From Ichthyophis bannanicus (lineage: Eukaryota; Chordata; Amphibia; Gymnophiona; Ichthyophiidae): a stretch of 64,000 nucleotides of DNA. Below are positions 8,801 through 19,908 of this stretch, piece after piece. The position numbers and the translations under genes were made by a program. The notes under the pieces are model-generated. The model was given only the letters and a program-made list of their open reading frames with translations, made no database searches and had not been told where the DNA came from. Each line of letters starts with the position of its first letter. The first letter of the stretch is position 1. Where the stretch lies: the NCBI GenBank assembly GCA_033557465.1, contig CM066033.1, forward strand, positions 386,267,289 to 386,331,288, in the 5' to 3' direction.

Positions 8801-11800
8801 GTGGTTCTGCAGGATAGGCTTTGTGGCCTTAGCCCCAGTAGCTCTGATAATGGTGATGCATCGAGAAAAACACAGGGGCTACTGGCTTTAGAATTCTGCT
8901 CCTGTATCCCTCATAAAGTCCATATATTGGTCCCCTATTTTCAAACTGACCATAGGCTCCTGGGCACCCAGGGAAACTTAAGAGTCCGGTCTGGCCTAGT
9001 CTTCATTCATGCTGTAGCCCTCTCCGGCTGGCTTTTTTTTTTTTTTTTTTTTAAATCAAGTACTCCCTCCTCCCCCCTGGGGTGGAGATAAGATGCGGGC
9101 ATTCACTTCTCCAATGTCTTCCTCTGCAATGGGCGCACTGACTCGCACCCAGTTTTTACTTCCTCTGCTCCTTCGATCAGGATAACCTCCTCCACATCAT
9201 TCAACTAAAGCATCAGCAAGAAGATCTGTTCTCTTCTCCATCTTTACATTTACTTTCTCTATCACATTCAATAATTCACATACTTTCTTGTTCAACTTCC
9301 ATTAACTATCATGCCCGCAAATCCATCCAGTTTCATTTCTGTTTTATATCTCTCTGGGACTGACTGACAAAAACGCAAATTCTCCTGGGCTGCTAGATTG
9401 CATGGGGTATATAGTGAAGGCTGCCTGCGCTATTTGGATTGGGTCTGCAAAGCTGGACCTAGTGCAGTGGGATTAGGATTACGTGACCCTCTCTCTTACT
9501 GGTAGTTATACATTTGAAGGCATACAGCAATCGGGCTGAACTAGCAAATAAATCCCTACTTGTGCCGGGGCTTCTCTTCTCCTGCTGCGGAGGTGACTTG
9601 TGACATTTGCAGGGAGGTATCCCCCCTCCCCCCCTTGCTCCAGGCTCTGCCCGGGATGATGGCAGAGCTGAGGGAACTGGCCTATAAAGATAATAAACGG
9701 GCAGGATTTTTTTTTATATGTTCTACTTCTCTGCTGTGGGCACATTAGTTCACGCCTACCGGGGGGTGACATCATCGGTGGACTGGGCCCCATCCCCCCC
9801 CCTTAAGCACTCTGAACGGAGCTGGGGCTTCTTGGGGAGCTACTTACAGAGAGAAAAACTGTATCTAGAGATTCTGGGGCAAAATATGGTGAACTAAGGA
9901 AATATGGAGCAACTAGCAGAAGCCACTCCCTTTCACATAGCATTCCTAATTGGGACAGAGACATTTATTACCATAGTCTTCAGTAAATCCCTTACTGAAA
10001 TTCTTGATCATACTTGAAAAGACACTTATTAAAAAATCCTTATTACCGTAAACATAAGACAGGCAGAAAACATAAGCTTAGATTGAGCACAGACATACAA
10101 TTTAGATACAGTTCTTAAAATATCTTATAGAGAGAACTATAGCTATCTGTTACGTATATTCAAGAGACATGAAACGGATACTTTTCCATAGCTGTGGTGG
10201 ATATCTAAAATGCATATACACCCTCTTTTTGTTTTGTTTTGGTTTTTTTAAAAATAAATATGTCTTCTATCAGGTGCTTGTCACAGTATATCAGGAAATA
10301 ACGTCTTGAAATTTTTAAAAGACTCTAAAAAAAACAAAGTACCCCCTTTTCCTCTGGACACAGACACACAAAATTCAAATACAGAAAAACACATGAATTT
10401 ATCCTGAATTGTAAAGGTCGTCATTAGTCACTAGTACAGAGTTTAACAATTCAAAGTAATTACCTTAAATCTTACAGTATGAGAAGCATGCATTCAAATG
10501 ACTTATACTTGTGTCCTAACATAATTTCTTATTCACTCATAATTTAAACCATTCATTCTCAGGTTGCAATCTGGTACACTTCCAACCCAGAATGCCGCAC
10601 CGTCCCCCAAGGTTCTTAACCTCTATTTTTGAGGGTCAAAGGAAAAACACTTTATTTTCTATCTCTTGTCAGTGTCCGTTAGTTTTTGAAACAACAGATA
10701 TACTTCCTTTATTTTAAACAAGCAAGAGACTGCTCAATCGGGAACGGCTGTCTCATTTTTTTTTTCCTAGCAAGCTGTGTGAGTCACACCCCTTCGCTCA
10801 CTGGAAACAAAATGATCACAGTTTCACAGACACACAGAGACATGCTAGCAAGAATCATTTAAATCAGTGTCAAGTCGTGATCTAATAATTACTTTGTAGG
10901 TTTATAAGTCAAAGGGAAAAAAACCCCCAAAAACAGTTTGCTTAGTTTCTCTATCATTTCTGAAAGGTAACAATAATATAACAGGAGCAGTTGATGTAAA
11001 AATACAGACAGAGCAGAGAATATAACTAAAAACAGTTTACGGAGCTCCGATGAGGTTAATTCGACCTTCAAAACTAAAATTCTGACTAAATATTCCTATC
11101 GAATGGTATATAATACCTGACCATAGTAGAAGGAACATCACCATTAAAACACAGTGAATAATTGCCCTAAAATAAGCTCTAATTAGCCCAGCAGAGAACG
11201 TTGAAATCATGCCTTCATAGGGTTAAAAATGCACCTCTGCACAGACACGCCCCTTGTCAGCCTCACACTGTTCTGTAGGAAAAGCTCTGACTGAGTGAGA
11301 TATGTTCTTGATTTTTCAGTGAGTCAAGCGGTAAATTATCATACATTACCCAACAGAATATAATCTTACATTAAACAAAGACACATAGACAAACGACACA
11401 CATGCTAGCAACGTATCCCAGAATGCATTCATTGCTATCTATTCTGACTAGTCTCATGCAAGTTCCAAATGCTAGAAGACGGGAGTTTCGCCCTGCTTTA
11501 CTTAAGCAGGGGTAGTCGGTCCGTCTTGGAGAGTTGATCAAGCTCTCTTTCATGCGAGTGCTAGTGCGAAGTCCATGCTAAATTCATGCTATTTTCATGC
11601 TAAGTTCATGCTAGATTGGCAGTACTGCTCTTTCTTATCTGTCTAGACACATGCTAAAATCAAAACTCTACTCACCGGATCCGGTCCTCAAACTTCCCAA
11701 GCAAGCGCATGAGTTGGACCTCTGACTCCCCTCACTCGGGTTCGAGGTGTTGGTTCCAACCGGGTCCGGCACCCTCCGAGGCCTGGCCAGCTCCCTTCGA

Positions 11801-11924
11801 TGCAACAGGACCGGTGGCGCCTAGGAGCCGAGCCCACGTCTGGAGGGCACGATCCCGGCAGGACCAAACCTGTTGAGGCGGAAAGTCGTGGTATATTGCC
11901 CTGTATACCCTCTATTACCACACC
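8801..11924 (-). other. ERV copy 1 leader and expected gag region, no ORF
   Basis: About 3.1 kb between the primer-binding site and pol, where gag would lie. No minus-strand frame of useful length resembles matrix, capsid or nucleocapsid. The region matches the corresponding 3.2 kb of copy 2 in many blocks (for example CAAGTACTCCCTCC near 9057 and 33643), so it is part of the element and not a later insertion. It has a poly-T run at about 9032-9052 that replaces about 60 bp present in copy 2. Gag is either decayed beyond recognition or was replaced by non-coding sequence. Confidence 0.6.
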
Positions 11925-11942
11925 TTCCCAGCCAACGCACCA
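11925..11942 (-). other. ERV copy 1 primer-binding site, tRNA-Gly(UCC)
   Basis: The plus strand reads TTCCCAGCCAACGCACCA, the 3' end of vertebrate tRNA-Gly(UCC) with one mismatch, so the viral strand pairs with that tRNA. It lies 6 bp inside the 5' LTR. Copy 2 has a perfect 18/18 match. Confidence 0.85.
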
Positions 11943-11948
11943 AGAATA

Positions 11949-12591
11949 TGTAGCAGCAGAGCGCAAACAACCCAATAATACCAGGAGTCAGTTCAGAAGG
12001 TCCAAATCATTTATTTGTGCACAAGTCTCAAGCAAAGTCAAATTCAAAATGGCTGAGCAATGGTTTCTAGCAAAACAACAACTTTTATACTGTTCTTCTC
12101 CATTCTAGACATAGGCAAACTTTTCATTGGTCCCAGTAACCCCTCTCACCCATCTATTGGTCCCGGTACCACTACGTAGCTATCCAATGAGGACCTTGAT
12201 CTGGGCTCAGCACCTGGTTGCCCCCCTTTCAGTCCTCATTACAATGGACAGTTCTTAGACTTTCGATACTTCTCTCCTCCAAGGTCACTGGCTTGCTAGA
12301 ATATGAGTGAGAGCGGGGCACTGTAACCTTGCTTTCTGCAGAGTTAATTAATTCCATAGAAGCTGTGCTCTCTTATCAGTACCAATTAGACTTGTTTTTC
12401 TATATTTTCTAAGTTTCGATTCTTCTTAGCTATACTAAATTGTGTTCAGTTAAGTTTCAATTCTACGGTGTCATCATTCAGGGGGGTTTTCATTCCTCTG
12501 GGCCTAACTACAGGCTTCATTTACAGGTCAAGCTGCTTAGGCCTGTCTGTTTAGTTCAATTAGCATGGATCATAGGCCTTCGCCTACCACA
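11949..12591 (-). repeat. ERV copy 1, 5' LTR (643 bp)
   Basis: The ends are TG...CA in both orientations. On the minus strand the LTR starts TGTGGTAGGCGAAGG and ends GCTGCTACA next to the primer-binding site. A TATAAAAG promoter box is at 12082-12089 (minus strand). It differs clearly from the copy 2 LTR in the 120 bp nearest the primer site, so the two copies belong to related subfamilies. Confidence 0.92.
12082..12089 (-). promoter_or_regulatory. LTR TATA box
   Basis: Minus strand TATAAAAG within the 5' LTR, about 130 bp from the LTR end. The same box occurs in both LTRs of copy 2 (28941-28948 and 36635-36642). Confidence 0.7.
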
Positions 12592-13830
12592 GTTTCATCA
12601 ACTCAATTTGTCCAAATGACTTCTAACATTTGCTTTTGCATGCAAAGCACTTTGAATGCTTGAGGGAAATCCCTCCAGGAGTCCAGGCCCAAATCTCAGC
12701 CTGCTTGTGTAACATTGCTGGCCCACCACTATATGAAACTGAATATGGTCAAGAAGGAGCTTTTTATCTTTCCCTCTGAACCTACCTCCCACCTTCCTCT
12801 GTTCTCTTTTCCGTGGATAACACGGTCATCCTCCCTGTCTTCTTGGGTCACAAGCTTGGGGTTATCTTTGATTCTTCTCTGCACATATCCAATAGATAGT
12901 AAAAACCTGTTATTTCTTTCTCTCTAACCTCTGCAAAATTCATCCCTTCTTCTCAGAAAACATTACCCAAGACCCTTATCCACTATTGCATCATCTCCTG
13001 TCTCGCCTATTGCAGCTTGCACCCCGCTGGTCTCCCCTTGAACCATCTAGCTCCCTTCAGTCTGTTCAAAACACAACTGGATGGCTAATCTTCAGCCGGC
13101 ATCTCTATACTTCTTAAGTCGCTTCGTTGACTTTCTTTCTCTTTCTCTTTCTGCCTGCAGTTCAAATTTCTACTGACCTTCAAATGCATTCATTCAGTGG
13201 CTTCTCATTATCTTTCCTCTCTTATGTCTCCCCATACCTCTCTGACAGTTCCACAGATCACTCTTATCTATGCCTCTGTTCTTTTCCGCTTTGCTGCATC
13301 GAATCCCTTGACTAGACTATCGGAGTCAATATGTCAAGACTTCATCACTGGTCCTGTTCAAATGTAGGCTAAACATTCTTCTCTTCAAGGCTGTTTTTGG
13401 ATTCTGACTCCCATATTCTCCTGTCTACACCCATGTGTGTGTTAATCATTTACCTTATTGTTGCCCTAGGCCTAGCCTCTGTTTGTTTTGTTTTAGCAGA
13501 TTGTAAGCTCTGTGAAGTAGGGACTCTGCATGTGCTAGGCATATGCAGCACTGTACACATACAAGAGTGTGTGCCGTTGAGTCAATGCTGACTCCTAGCG
13601 ACCCAGCCCCTGGGTTTCCTTGGCAAGGTGCAACCAAAAGTAGATTACTGGGCCTTTCTTCCATGCAGTGAGTTTACAGACCCTGGTATTCCAAGGTGAT
13701 CACCCAAACAAGTACAGGCCAGGCCCAACCTTGCTTAGCTTCAGAGATCAGCTGAGAGCAGGTTCGTGCAGGACAGCTGAAGACTCATACGCCTTGCAAC
13801 GCTATATAAATAAGTAGTAGTGGGTGAACT
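12592..13830 (+). mobile_element. L2-type LINE 3' end, interrupted by a SINE
   Basis: Degraded plus-strand frames resemble the late RT and C-terminal part of L2-type LINEs: a KLNMVKKELFIFP block near 12730, a LG(V)IFDSSL-like block near 12850, and an ISCLAYC..LAGLP-like block near 12990. The 3' tail contains the GATTGTAAGCTCTGTGAAGTAGGGA-type sequence at about 13499-13523, then a CACTGTAC/GCTATATAAATAAGTAGTAG ending that is split by the 5S-headed SINE at 13565-13796. All frames are broken. Confidence 0.65.
13565..13796 (-). mobile_element. 5S rRNA-headed SINE
   Basis: On the minus strand the 5' part (about 13785 down to 13676) matches 5S rRNA, with GAAGCTAAGCAAGG and GGCCTGG blocks of the internal promoter. 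The body (13568-13672) ends with GTCGCTAGGAGTCAGCATTGACTCAACGGCAC. That body also occurs behind a tRNA-derived head in the SINEs at 27022, 37597, 39011 and 55106. It is inserted in the tail of an L2-type LINE. This is a SINE3-class transposable copy and not a functional 5S gene: it has many substitutions and a non-5S 3' half. Confidence 0.82.
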
Positions 13831-16800
13831 CTGCCCCTGGTGATGTCCTTATTTGGTGCCACTGACTGAATTGCTGGAAAAGATGCTGGGACTGCGGCAC
13901 ACCACTGCAGTCATTCTGATGTAGGCATGCTATGAAGGGCACACCCCTTTGTGCACGTCTCTGTGCACGGTTTGTGCATTTGTGTGCGTTCTGTATGCCT
14001 GGGGATTATTAGAGCGTTAGATTTGTAATTTGAATTTGATTATTTATTATTGATTTATGTATTTTACTTTGTGTGGGTAGTTTAATTTGTAGCCTGTATG
14101 TAGGCAGGAGTATGGTGCTGTAGAGGGTATTGCAGTTTATATTCATGTAACCCATTGGGGAAAAAAAAAAGAAAAAAAACATACCTGGGGTCCAGGGGCT
14201 ACTCCGATGCTGGGGGAGCAGCTGGGTGGGTTTTGCAGCCAAGGGGAAGCTGGGGAAGGAAGAGTTTCGGCGCTGGCTGCGACTGCAGGTGCCAGCAGCC
14301 TGATTGTTTGTTTAAAAAACAAAAACAAAACAGTAGTGGTAGAGCCGCAGGAGTGGGCCCGGGTAGGCGATGCTCCTAAGGCCTGCTCTGGAGCCTGATC
14401 CAGGGCTCCGGGCTGTGGTAGGGGTTGGTGGATGTGATCAGGAACAGCTGCGGGTTTGATGGCTGTCCTCGATCACATGGTGAGGCAGTTTGGGGCATCG
14501 AAGGGTATCGTGGAAGCCCGCGCCTCCCTGATGTTGGTTGAGGGGTGGTCGCGGGTGCCTGCAATCCTCCCTGATGTGATAAGGAGTACCCAGACCTGGT
14601 CGCAGACACTCAGTGGTCCTTGGGCAAGGCCCAGAGTGACATTCAATGGTGGGGGGCTTGGAATTGGGGCTGAAGAGCCCAAATAATAAAGTGGGCTGCT
14701 GAAAGGCCCTGGAGTGACACTAAAAGGAAGGGGGCCTTGGAGTGACACCATGGGGCTGCTGCAAAGCCCAAGAGATGGAAAGGCTGCCCCTAGAGTACTG
14801 GTGTCAGAGCTGGAAATTAAATAAAAGAGCAAGGGCTCCGGGGAAAGGATGGGGAAGAGAGCCCAGGGTTAAAAAAGAGAGAAATAATCTTGAAGGGCCT
14901 AAAGCGCCTGATATTGATGAGTGAGGCTAGGAGCCCTATGGCTGATGGTAGTCTTCCTTCCCAAGTGGCTGGGCTGTCCTCACTAGCCTTATTTAAACAG
15001 CTGAAACTTACAAAAATGAAAAATAAAAGTTTTTTAAAAAAGGTAAGAAAGCTAGAAAAAAGGTTGGTGAGCCTTACTAAATATTTTTATTGTATTTTTT
15101 TATAGCTTAAATTTTAAAATGGTGCTCATTAAAGTTTGGGGGATGGGGCCTACACTCCTTTTAAAAAAAAGTTTTTTAAAGTGTTAAAAGTTCTAAACTG
15201 TATATGGGTCTTTAGGGTCCAGGGATTTGAAAAATATGTTAGATTTGAAATATTAAGTGTTTTAAAAGTCCCGATTTAAGTAAGTTATGTATACAAGGAA
15301 AGGTGCTTTAAAAGCTTTTTTAAAAGTGACATAATTAAAGTGCTGGGGCTGTTGAGATTTATATTCTGTATAAAAATGTATTTGTAGTGTTTCATACATA
15401 AAACCAAATTTTTATTAAATATTAAAGTACCAGGATGGTAAAGGGAGGGGTGGAGGGATATCTAAAAGAGTTACTTGTTACAAGGCAGCTCAGTTGTTTG
15501 AAGGAAGACTGATGCAGTTAGGGGGAAACTATTACTTCAAGAGCAGCACATATTAGAGCAGCCTGAAAAATTTCTATTTGAATTAGAAAGGATAAGTATG
15601 TGGTTTATTTTGAAAATAGAGGAAAATGAAGTATTTTTTAAAATTTAGAATGGGTTTATTTGGTGATGTCGGCGGTAGTGGGAACATGAATGGAATGTTA
15701 TTGGAATGAGAGTGGTGAGGGTTTGAGATTGTCAGTTCCTGCTTGTATTTGGATGAGTGAGGAACTATGTTTGAGGATGGGTGTATGGAGGCCTCAAAAT
15801 GTATGGGCATTTGAATGATCGGTGACTGAAAAGGAAGTTTGAGAGTTTAAGTGAAAGAGATGTTAAATGATTTGTGGGTTGTTTGGTGGGGACACAGAGT
15901 GTTGAAGGAAAGGTGTTATAGGAGTAAGTGAAGTCCACCAAACCACTAGCACATGAAACAAACCTAAAAACGAGGGAGAGAAAAGGGAAATTGAATGAAC
16001 TGAGAATATATATAATATATCTCAGTTTATGACAGAAGAGGCTCTGTTAAACGAGCTTCCTGATAGAACCCTACAATTCAGGGGTATAAAAAGGTATACG
16101 CAAGGGTGTGTAATACACTCAAGTTTTTCAGTAACTGTAATTAGGGCCTTGGGGGTTAAGGTAAAAAGAGAGAGCGAGCGAGTAGTGGAGAGACTGGAAG
16201 CCAGGCAAAGAGAGGGGCTGGGAGTTAGTGAAGGAAGAGCAGAGTGTTTTGTGGAGAAGAGAGAGAGAGAGTGTGAAGGATGACGTGTTTGATGGTATGT
16301 GCTGAGAGAAGTGGTAATGTTATGCCAGAGTAGGGGTGAGTGACCACCTGGTCTGTGTAAAGAGTTTCAGACCTGAGCTGGCTCACATAAATATTTTTTA
16401 TTTTAGTCAGCGGGTAAAGTAGGGAACTCAGAAAGTAATTTTAGCTTGGTGCTATTTAGGTAAAAAAAAATTAAAAATGGAATGTAGGCAGTCCCAAGTT
16501 CCTGCATGAGTCTGCAAGAGTTCCTTCTCCAGTCAGAAAACAGTGAATTCAGTTAAACAGAACAATTGAAGTTGGTGAAAGATATCTGGGGCCCCAACAT
16601 TGAGAAGTTTGGATAAGTTGAGAGTTTATCTTTGCAACAACATTTTTTTTTTATATTTGAGCTCAAAATATACAGTAAAGTTCTAAAATATAACAGCAGT
16701 TCAGAGAGAGAAAGACATGTCTCAGAGGAAAACTTTATTTAGGTTTTTTTTTTATACCACCCTATCATTAATTCAGGACATTTTACAGAAAACGTATCAC

Positions 16801-17205
16801 CAAAACTGAACTTTTACATAGAACAGGGTGTTGAACTTGGATGATTATATGGGGTTCAAGGGGGGTGTTAAATAACAACTATTAATGTTAAAGCAGCAAT
16901 AGTTTATATGCAGAATTTGACCCATTATTACTGTGATATTAGGCTATTTTGATGTTTTCAAACAATTTGTCACAAACCATATCTATACTTACCTGTTTTA
17001 TTATACACCTATGGGTAAGATTAAAACTACTTATAATATTCCTGAAACATTTTATAAGCCGGATTCTTTAGTTATTTTATTTGTCCTTCCTGTTTCTTAC
17101 CAGGGGCGGCCCAAGGGGGGTGCGGGACTTGTTGCAGGGCCTCATTTGCATAAGGGGCCTAATTTGCATAAATATTTGCATACTATTAACATGTGCTAAC
17201 TTTTA
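13831..17205. other. unassigned AT-rich region
   Basis: No recognisable protein frame or repeat family. Contents seen: short A-rich runs at 14159-14180, a moderately GC-rich patch at 14180-14800, AT-rich sequence with long A and T runs from 15000 to 16900, and a GAGAGAGA run near 16258-16272. The open frames here (all under 120 codons) have no domain I can name. Confidence 0.5.
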
Positions 17206-17847
17206 GTGAATATGCATCTTAATGAGTTTCTGGATAAAGAAAGACTACCAGATTTCTACATTACTATATTCCAGTGCCAACCGCCAGGCACATTAGGAAG
17301 TACTATAAACACTGCCCATTTAGAACCATATCCGTATCATAACAGCACTACCAGGACTCACAAAGCACCAAACCCTACCTATCAAAAAGGCAACACTGCA
17401 AATATTAAACCAATACATCTCCTACTGGGAAAGAACAAGTGGCACTGTCAAATGAAAACTACAGAAACAGAATACCTCAGCTCGATTACACATGCAGAAC
17501 ATAGACCATCACCAATGAAGAACAAGGGATCACAAATTAGAAATCGAAAGACAATAATTAAACTGGGAACCCCAAAAGCCAAAGATGGAATTACAACAAC
17601 ACTGGAGAAATAAAACTATAAATTAATTTCCTCTTCTACTAAACAAAAACCCAAAGACGTTAGCAATGCACATTTCCCAGAGCTGACCTATTCCTGTTAA
17701 TAAATTCAAAATAAACACACTCACCTTTTCTGGTATGGGCATTTTATTTTTCAGTTGCAATTGCTCCAGTCACTTTCTTCTGGTTTCTTCAAGTCTTCAG
17801 CTAACTCTCTCCATTGTCTGCTGTCCATTTGTCCTTTCTTTTCTCTT
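17206..17847 (+). other. unidentified 135-codon ORF and flank
   Basis: An open frame at 17206-17613 encodes a Thr/Asn/Lys-rich protein (motifs NSTTRTHKAPNP and SQIRNRKTIIKLG) with no domain I recognise. It is followed by about 230 bp of AT-rich sequence with AATAAA-like sites at about 17699 and 17711. It lies directly next to the 3' end of a CR1/L3-type LINE. The composition would fit the first ORF or 5' region of a retroelement, but I cannot show this. It may be a chance frame. Confidence 0.3.
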
Positions 17848-19518
17848 CTAGAAACATAGAAACATGACGACAGAAAAAGACCACATGGCCTATCTAGTCT
17901 GTCCTTCCATATCAACCACTGCAACATTCCCCTTTTTTCCTTTAGAGATCCTCTGTGTTTGTCCCATGCTTCTTTGAATTCAGATACCGTCCTCATCTCT
18001 ACCACCTCCACTGGAAGACTATTCCACAGATCTACCACTCTTTCCATAAAGAAATATTTCCGCATATCACTCCTGAATCTATCCACTTTCACCCTCATCC
18101 CATGTCCCCTCATAGCAGAGCTTGCTTTCAATCGAAAGAGGCTCTCCTCCTGTGCATTTATGCCACGGAGGTATTTAAACATCTCAATCATATCACCTTT
18201 ATCCCGCCTTTCCTACAAGATATACATATTAAGATCCTTCAGTCGGTCCTCATATGCTTTATAACGAAGACCGCTGACCATTTTAGTAGCCACCCTCTGC
18301 ATGGACTCCAGCTTGTTTATATACTTTTGAAGGTGCGGTCTCCAGAATTGCACACAATACTCCAAATGAGGTTGCACCAAAGACTTATACAGAGGCACTA
18401 TCACCTCTTTTCTTCTGCTGGCCATTCCTCTTTCTATGCACCCAAGCATCCTTCTAGCTTTTGCCGTCACCTTTTCTACCTTTTTAGCTACTTTAAGATC
18501 ATCAGACACAATCATGCCTAGGTCCTGCCCTTCTTTAGTGGACAAAAGTACTTCACCCCCTATACTATATTGCTCCCTTGGATTGCTGCAGCCCAAATGC
18601 ATGACCTTGCATTTTTTTAACATTAAATCTCAGCAGCCAAATTCTAGAACATTCTTCAAACTTAGCTAGATCTCTCCTCCATGTTATCTTTACCTTCCTG
18701 GGTGTCTATTCTATTTCAAATTTTGGTATAATCGGCAAAGAGGCAAACCTTACCCGATAGCCCTTCCGCTATATCACTAACAAAGATGTTAAAAAGAATC
18801 GGACCAAGGACAGATCCCTGGGGCACACCACTGGTAACATTCTTCTCCTCAGAGTGAACTCCATTCATCTGTATCCTTTGTTGCCTCCCACTCAACCAAT
18901 TTCCAAGCCAAGCAGTAATTTTAGGGTCCATCATAGGGTGCTCAGTTTGTTTATAAGTCGCCTGTGAGGAACGGTGTCAAAGGCTTTACTGAAATCTAAA
19001 TACACCACATCTAGGGCTCTCCCTCAGACCAACTCCCTGGTTACCCAGTCAAAGAAATCAATCGGATTTGTCTGACAAGACCTGCCTCTGTTGAATCCAT
19101 GCTGCCTCGGATCCTGTAATCTGCTAGACTCCAGAAAACTCACTATTTTTTCTTTCAGTAGCGCTTCCAATAATTTACTCGCCACCGAAGTTAAACTAAC
19201 TGGTCTGTAGTTTTCAACCACATCCTTACTTCCGCTTTTGTGTAAAGGCACCACATGAGCCTCTCTCCAGTCCTTTGGCACCACGCCCAACTCCAACGAG
19301 GCATTGAAAAGGTCAGTCAGTGGAGCTGCTAGAACATCCCCAAGTTCCCTCAGTATTCTAGGGTGTATCCCATCCGGACCCATCGCTTTGTCTACTTTAA
19401 GTTTAGCTAGTTTCTCACAAACACAGTCTTCTGAAAATTGTTCAAGATGCCCCTCGCTTCTGTTCCTGTTTGTGGGTGTTTTCTGAGGTCCTGCTCCTGG
19501 TTCTATCTCCAGGAACAA
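17751..19518 (-). pseudogene. CR1/L3-type reverse transcriptase (copy A)
   Basis: In order on the minus strand: KVDKAMGPDGIHPRIL and NYRPVSLTSVASKLLE (19024-19518), QHGFNRGRSCQTN, then [15 protein letters not shown] and a catalytic-site block reading LFADYTKI in place of FADDTKI (18716-18934), then YKSLVQPHLEYCVQFW (18213-18623), and the C-terminal KYFFMERVVDLWNSLPVEVV block (17751-18191). These are standard blocks of Jockey-superfamily RTs. The D-to-Y change in the catalytic box and the frame breaks show it is dead. Confidence 0.85.
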
Positions 19519-19664
19519 GCAGGAATGTAGTCATCACATATGGGTATCGTCGGTACCGACGGAGCCTGCGTGGGAACGCTCCCCATTGTCCAATTAGAAA
19601 GCTTTTGGGAGCATCCCACAGCACCTGCATGCTGCCTTCCCGCCTTTCCCAGCTGCCTCTCTCC
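19506..19664. repeat. left inverted terminal repeat of DIRS-like element
   Basis: It pairs with 21223-21380 over about 158 bp with scattered mismatches and short indels. It contains a CACATATGGGTATCGTCGG core and a GGGAACGCTCCCC segment. Confidence 0.85.
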
Positions 19665-19908
19665 GGTTCTTCGTTTTCCGCAGAGCCAGCAGGTCGTTGT
19701 TCCTGTCACCGCAGAAAATTCTTCCTTATTACTTTCTTTTTTTGTGGTCGTGTCTGCCTTCCTCGACGCTTTATCGGTACTGCCGGTTTTTCTTTCTTTA
19801 TTTCTGTTCTCTTAAAAAATATATATATTATATATACTTAGTATTTTTTCCCATTTTTACCAGTTGCACGTGCCATTTTGGGCCTTAGGCCCAAAAATTT
19901 TTCCTACA

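Larger units (their letters stand above)
4939..12591 (-). mobile_element. gamma-type endogenous retrovirus, copy 1 (defective)
   Basis: Reading right to left: full 5' LTR (11949-12591), tRNA-Gly primer-binding site, a long region without ORFs where leader and gag should be, broken pol (RT, part RNase H, part integrase), an env fragment, polypurine tract and a truncated 3' LTR (4939-5279). Pol resembles gammaretroviruses such as murine leukaemia virus in motif order and in the integrase C-terminal domain. The retained 341 bp of the 3' LTR look identical to the 5' LTR, so insertion was recent, yet the interior is heavily broken. The right flank begins GTTT; the left target site is lost. Confidence 0.9.

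Noticed and set aside
9032..9052. Poly-T run as the tail of an inserted retrocopy in ERV copy 1
   Set aside because: Comparison with copy 2 shows about 60 bp replaced by the run and no inserted body or target duplication.
13676..13785. Functional 5S rRNA gene
   Set aside because: The match is imperfect and is joined to a SINE body; it is a 5S-derived SINE head.
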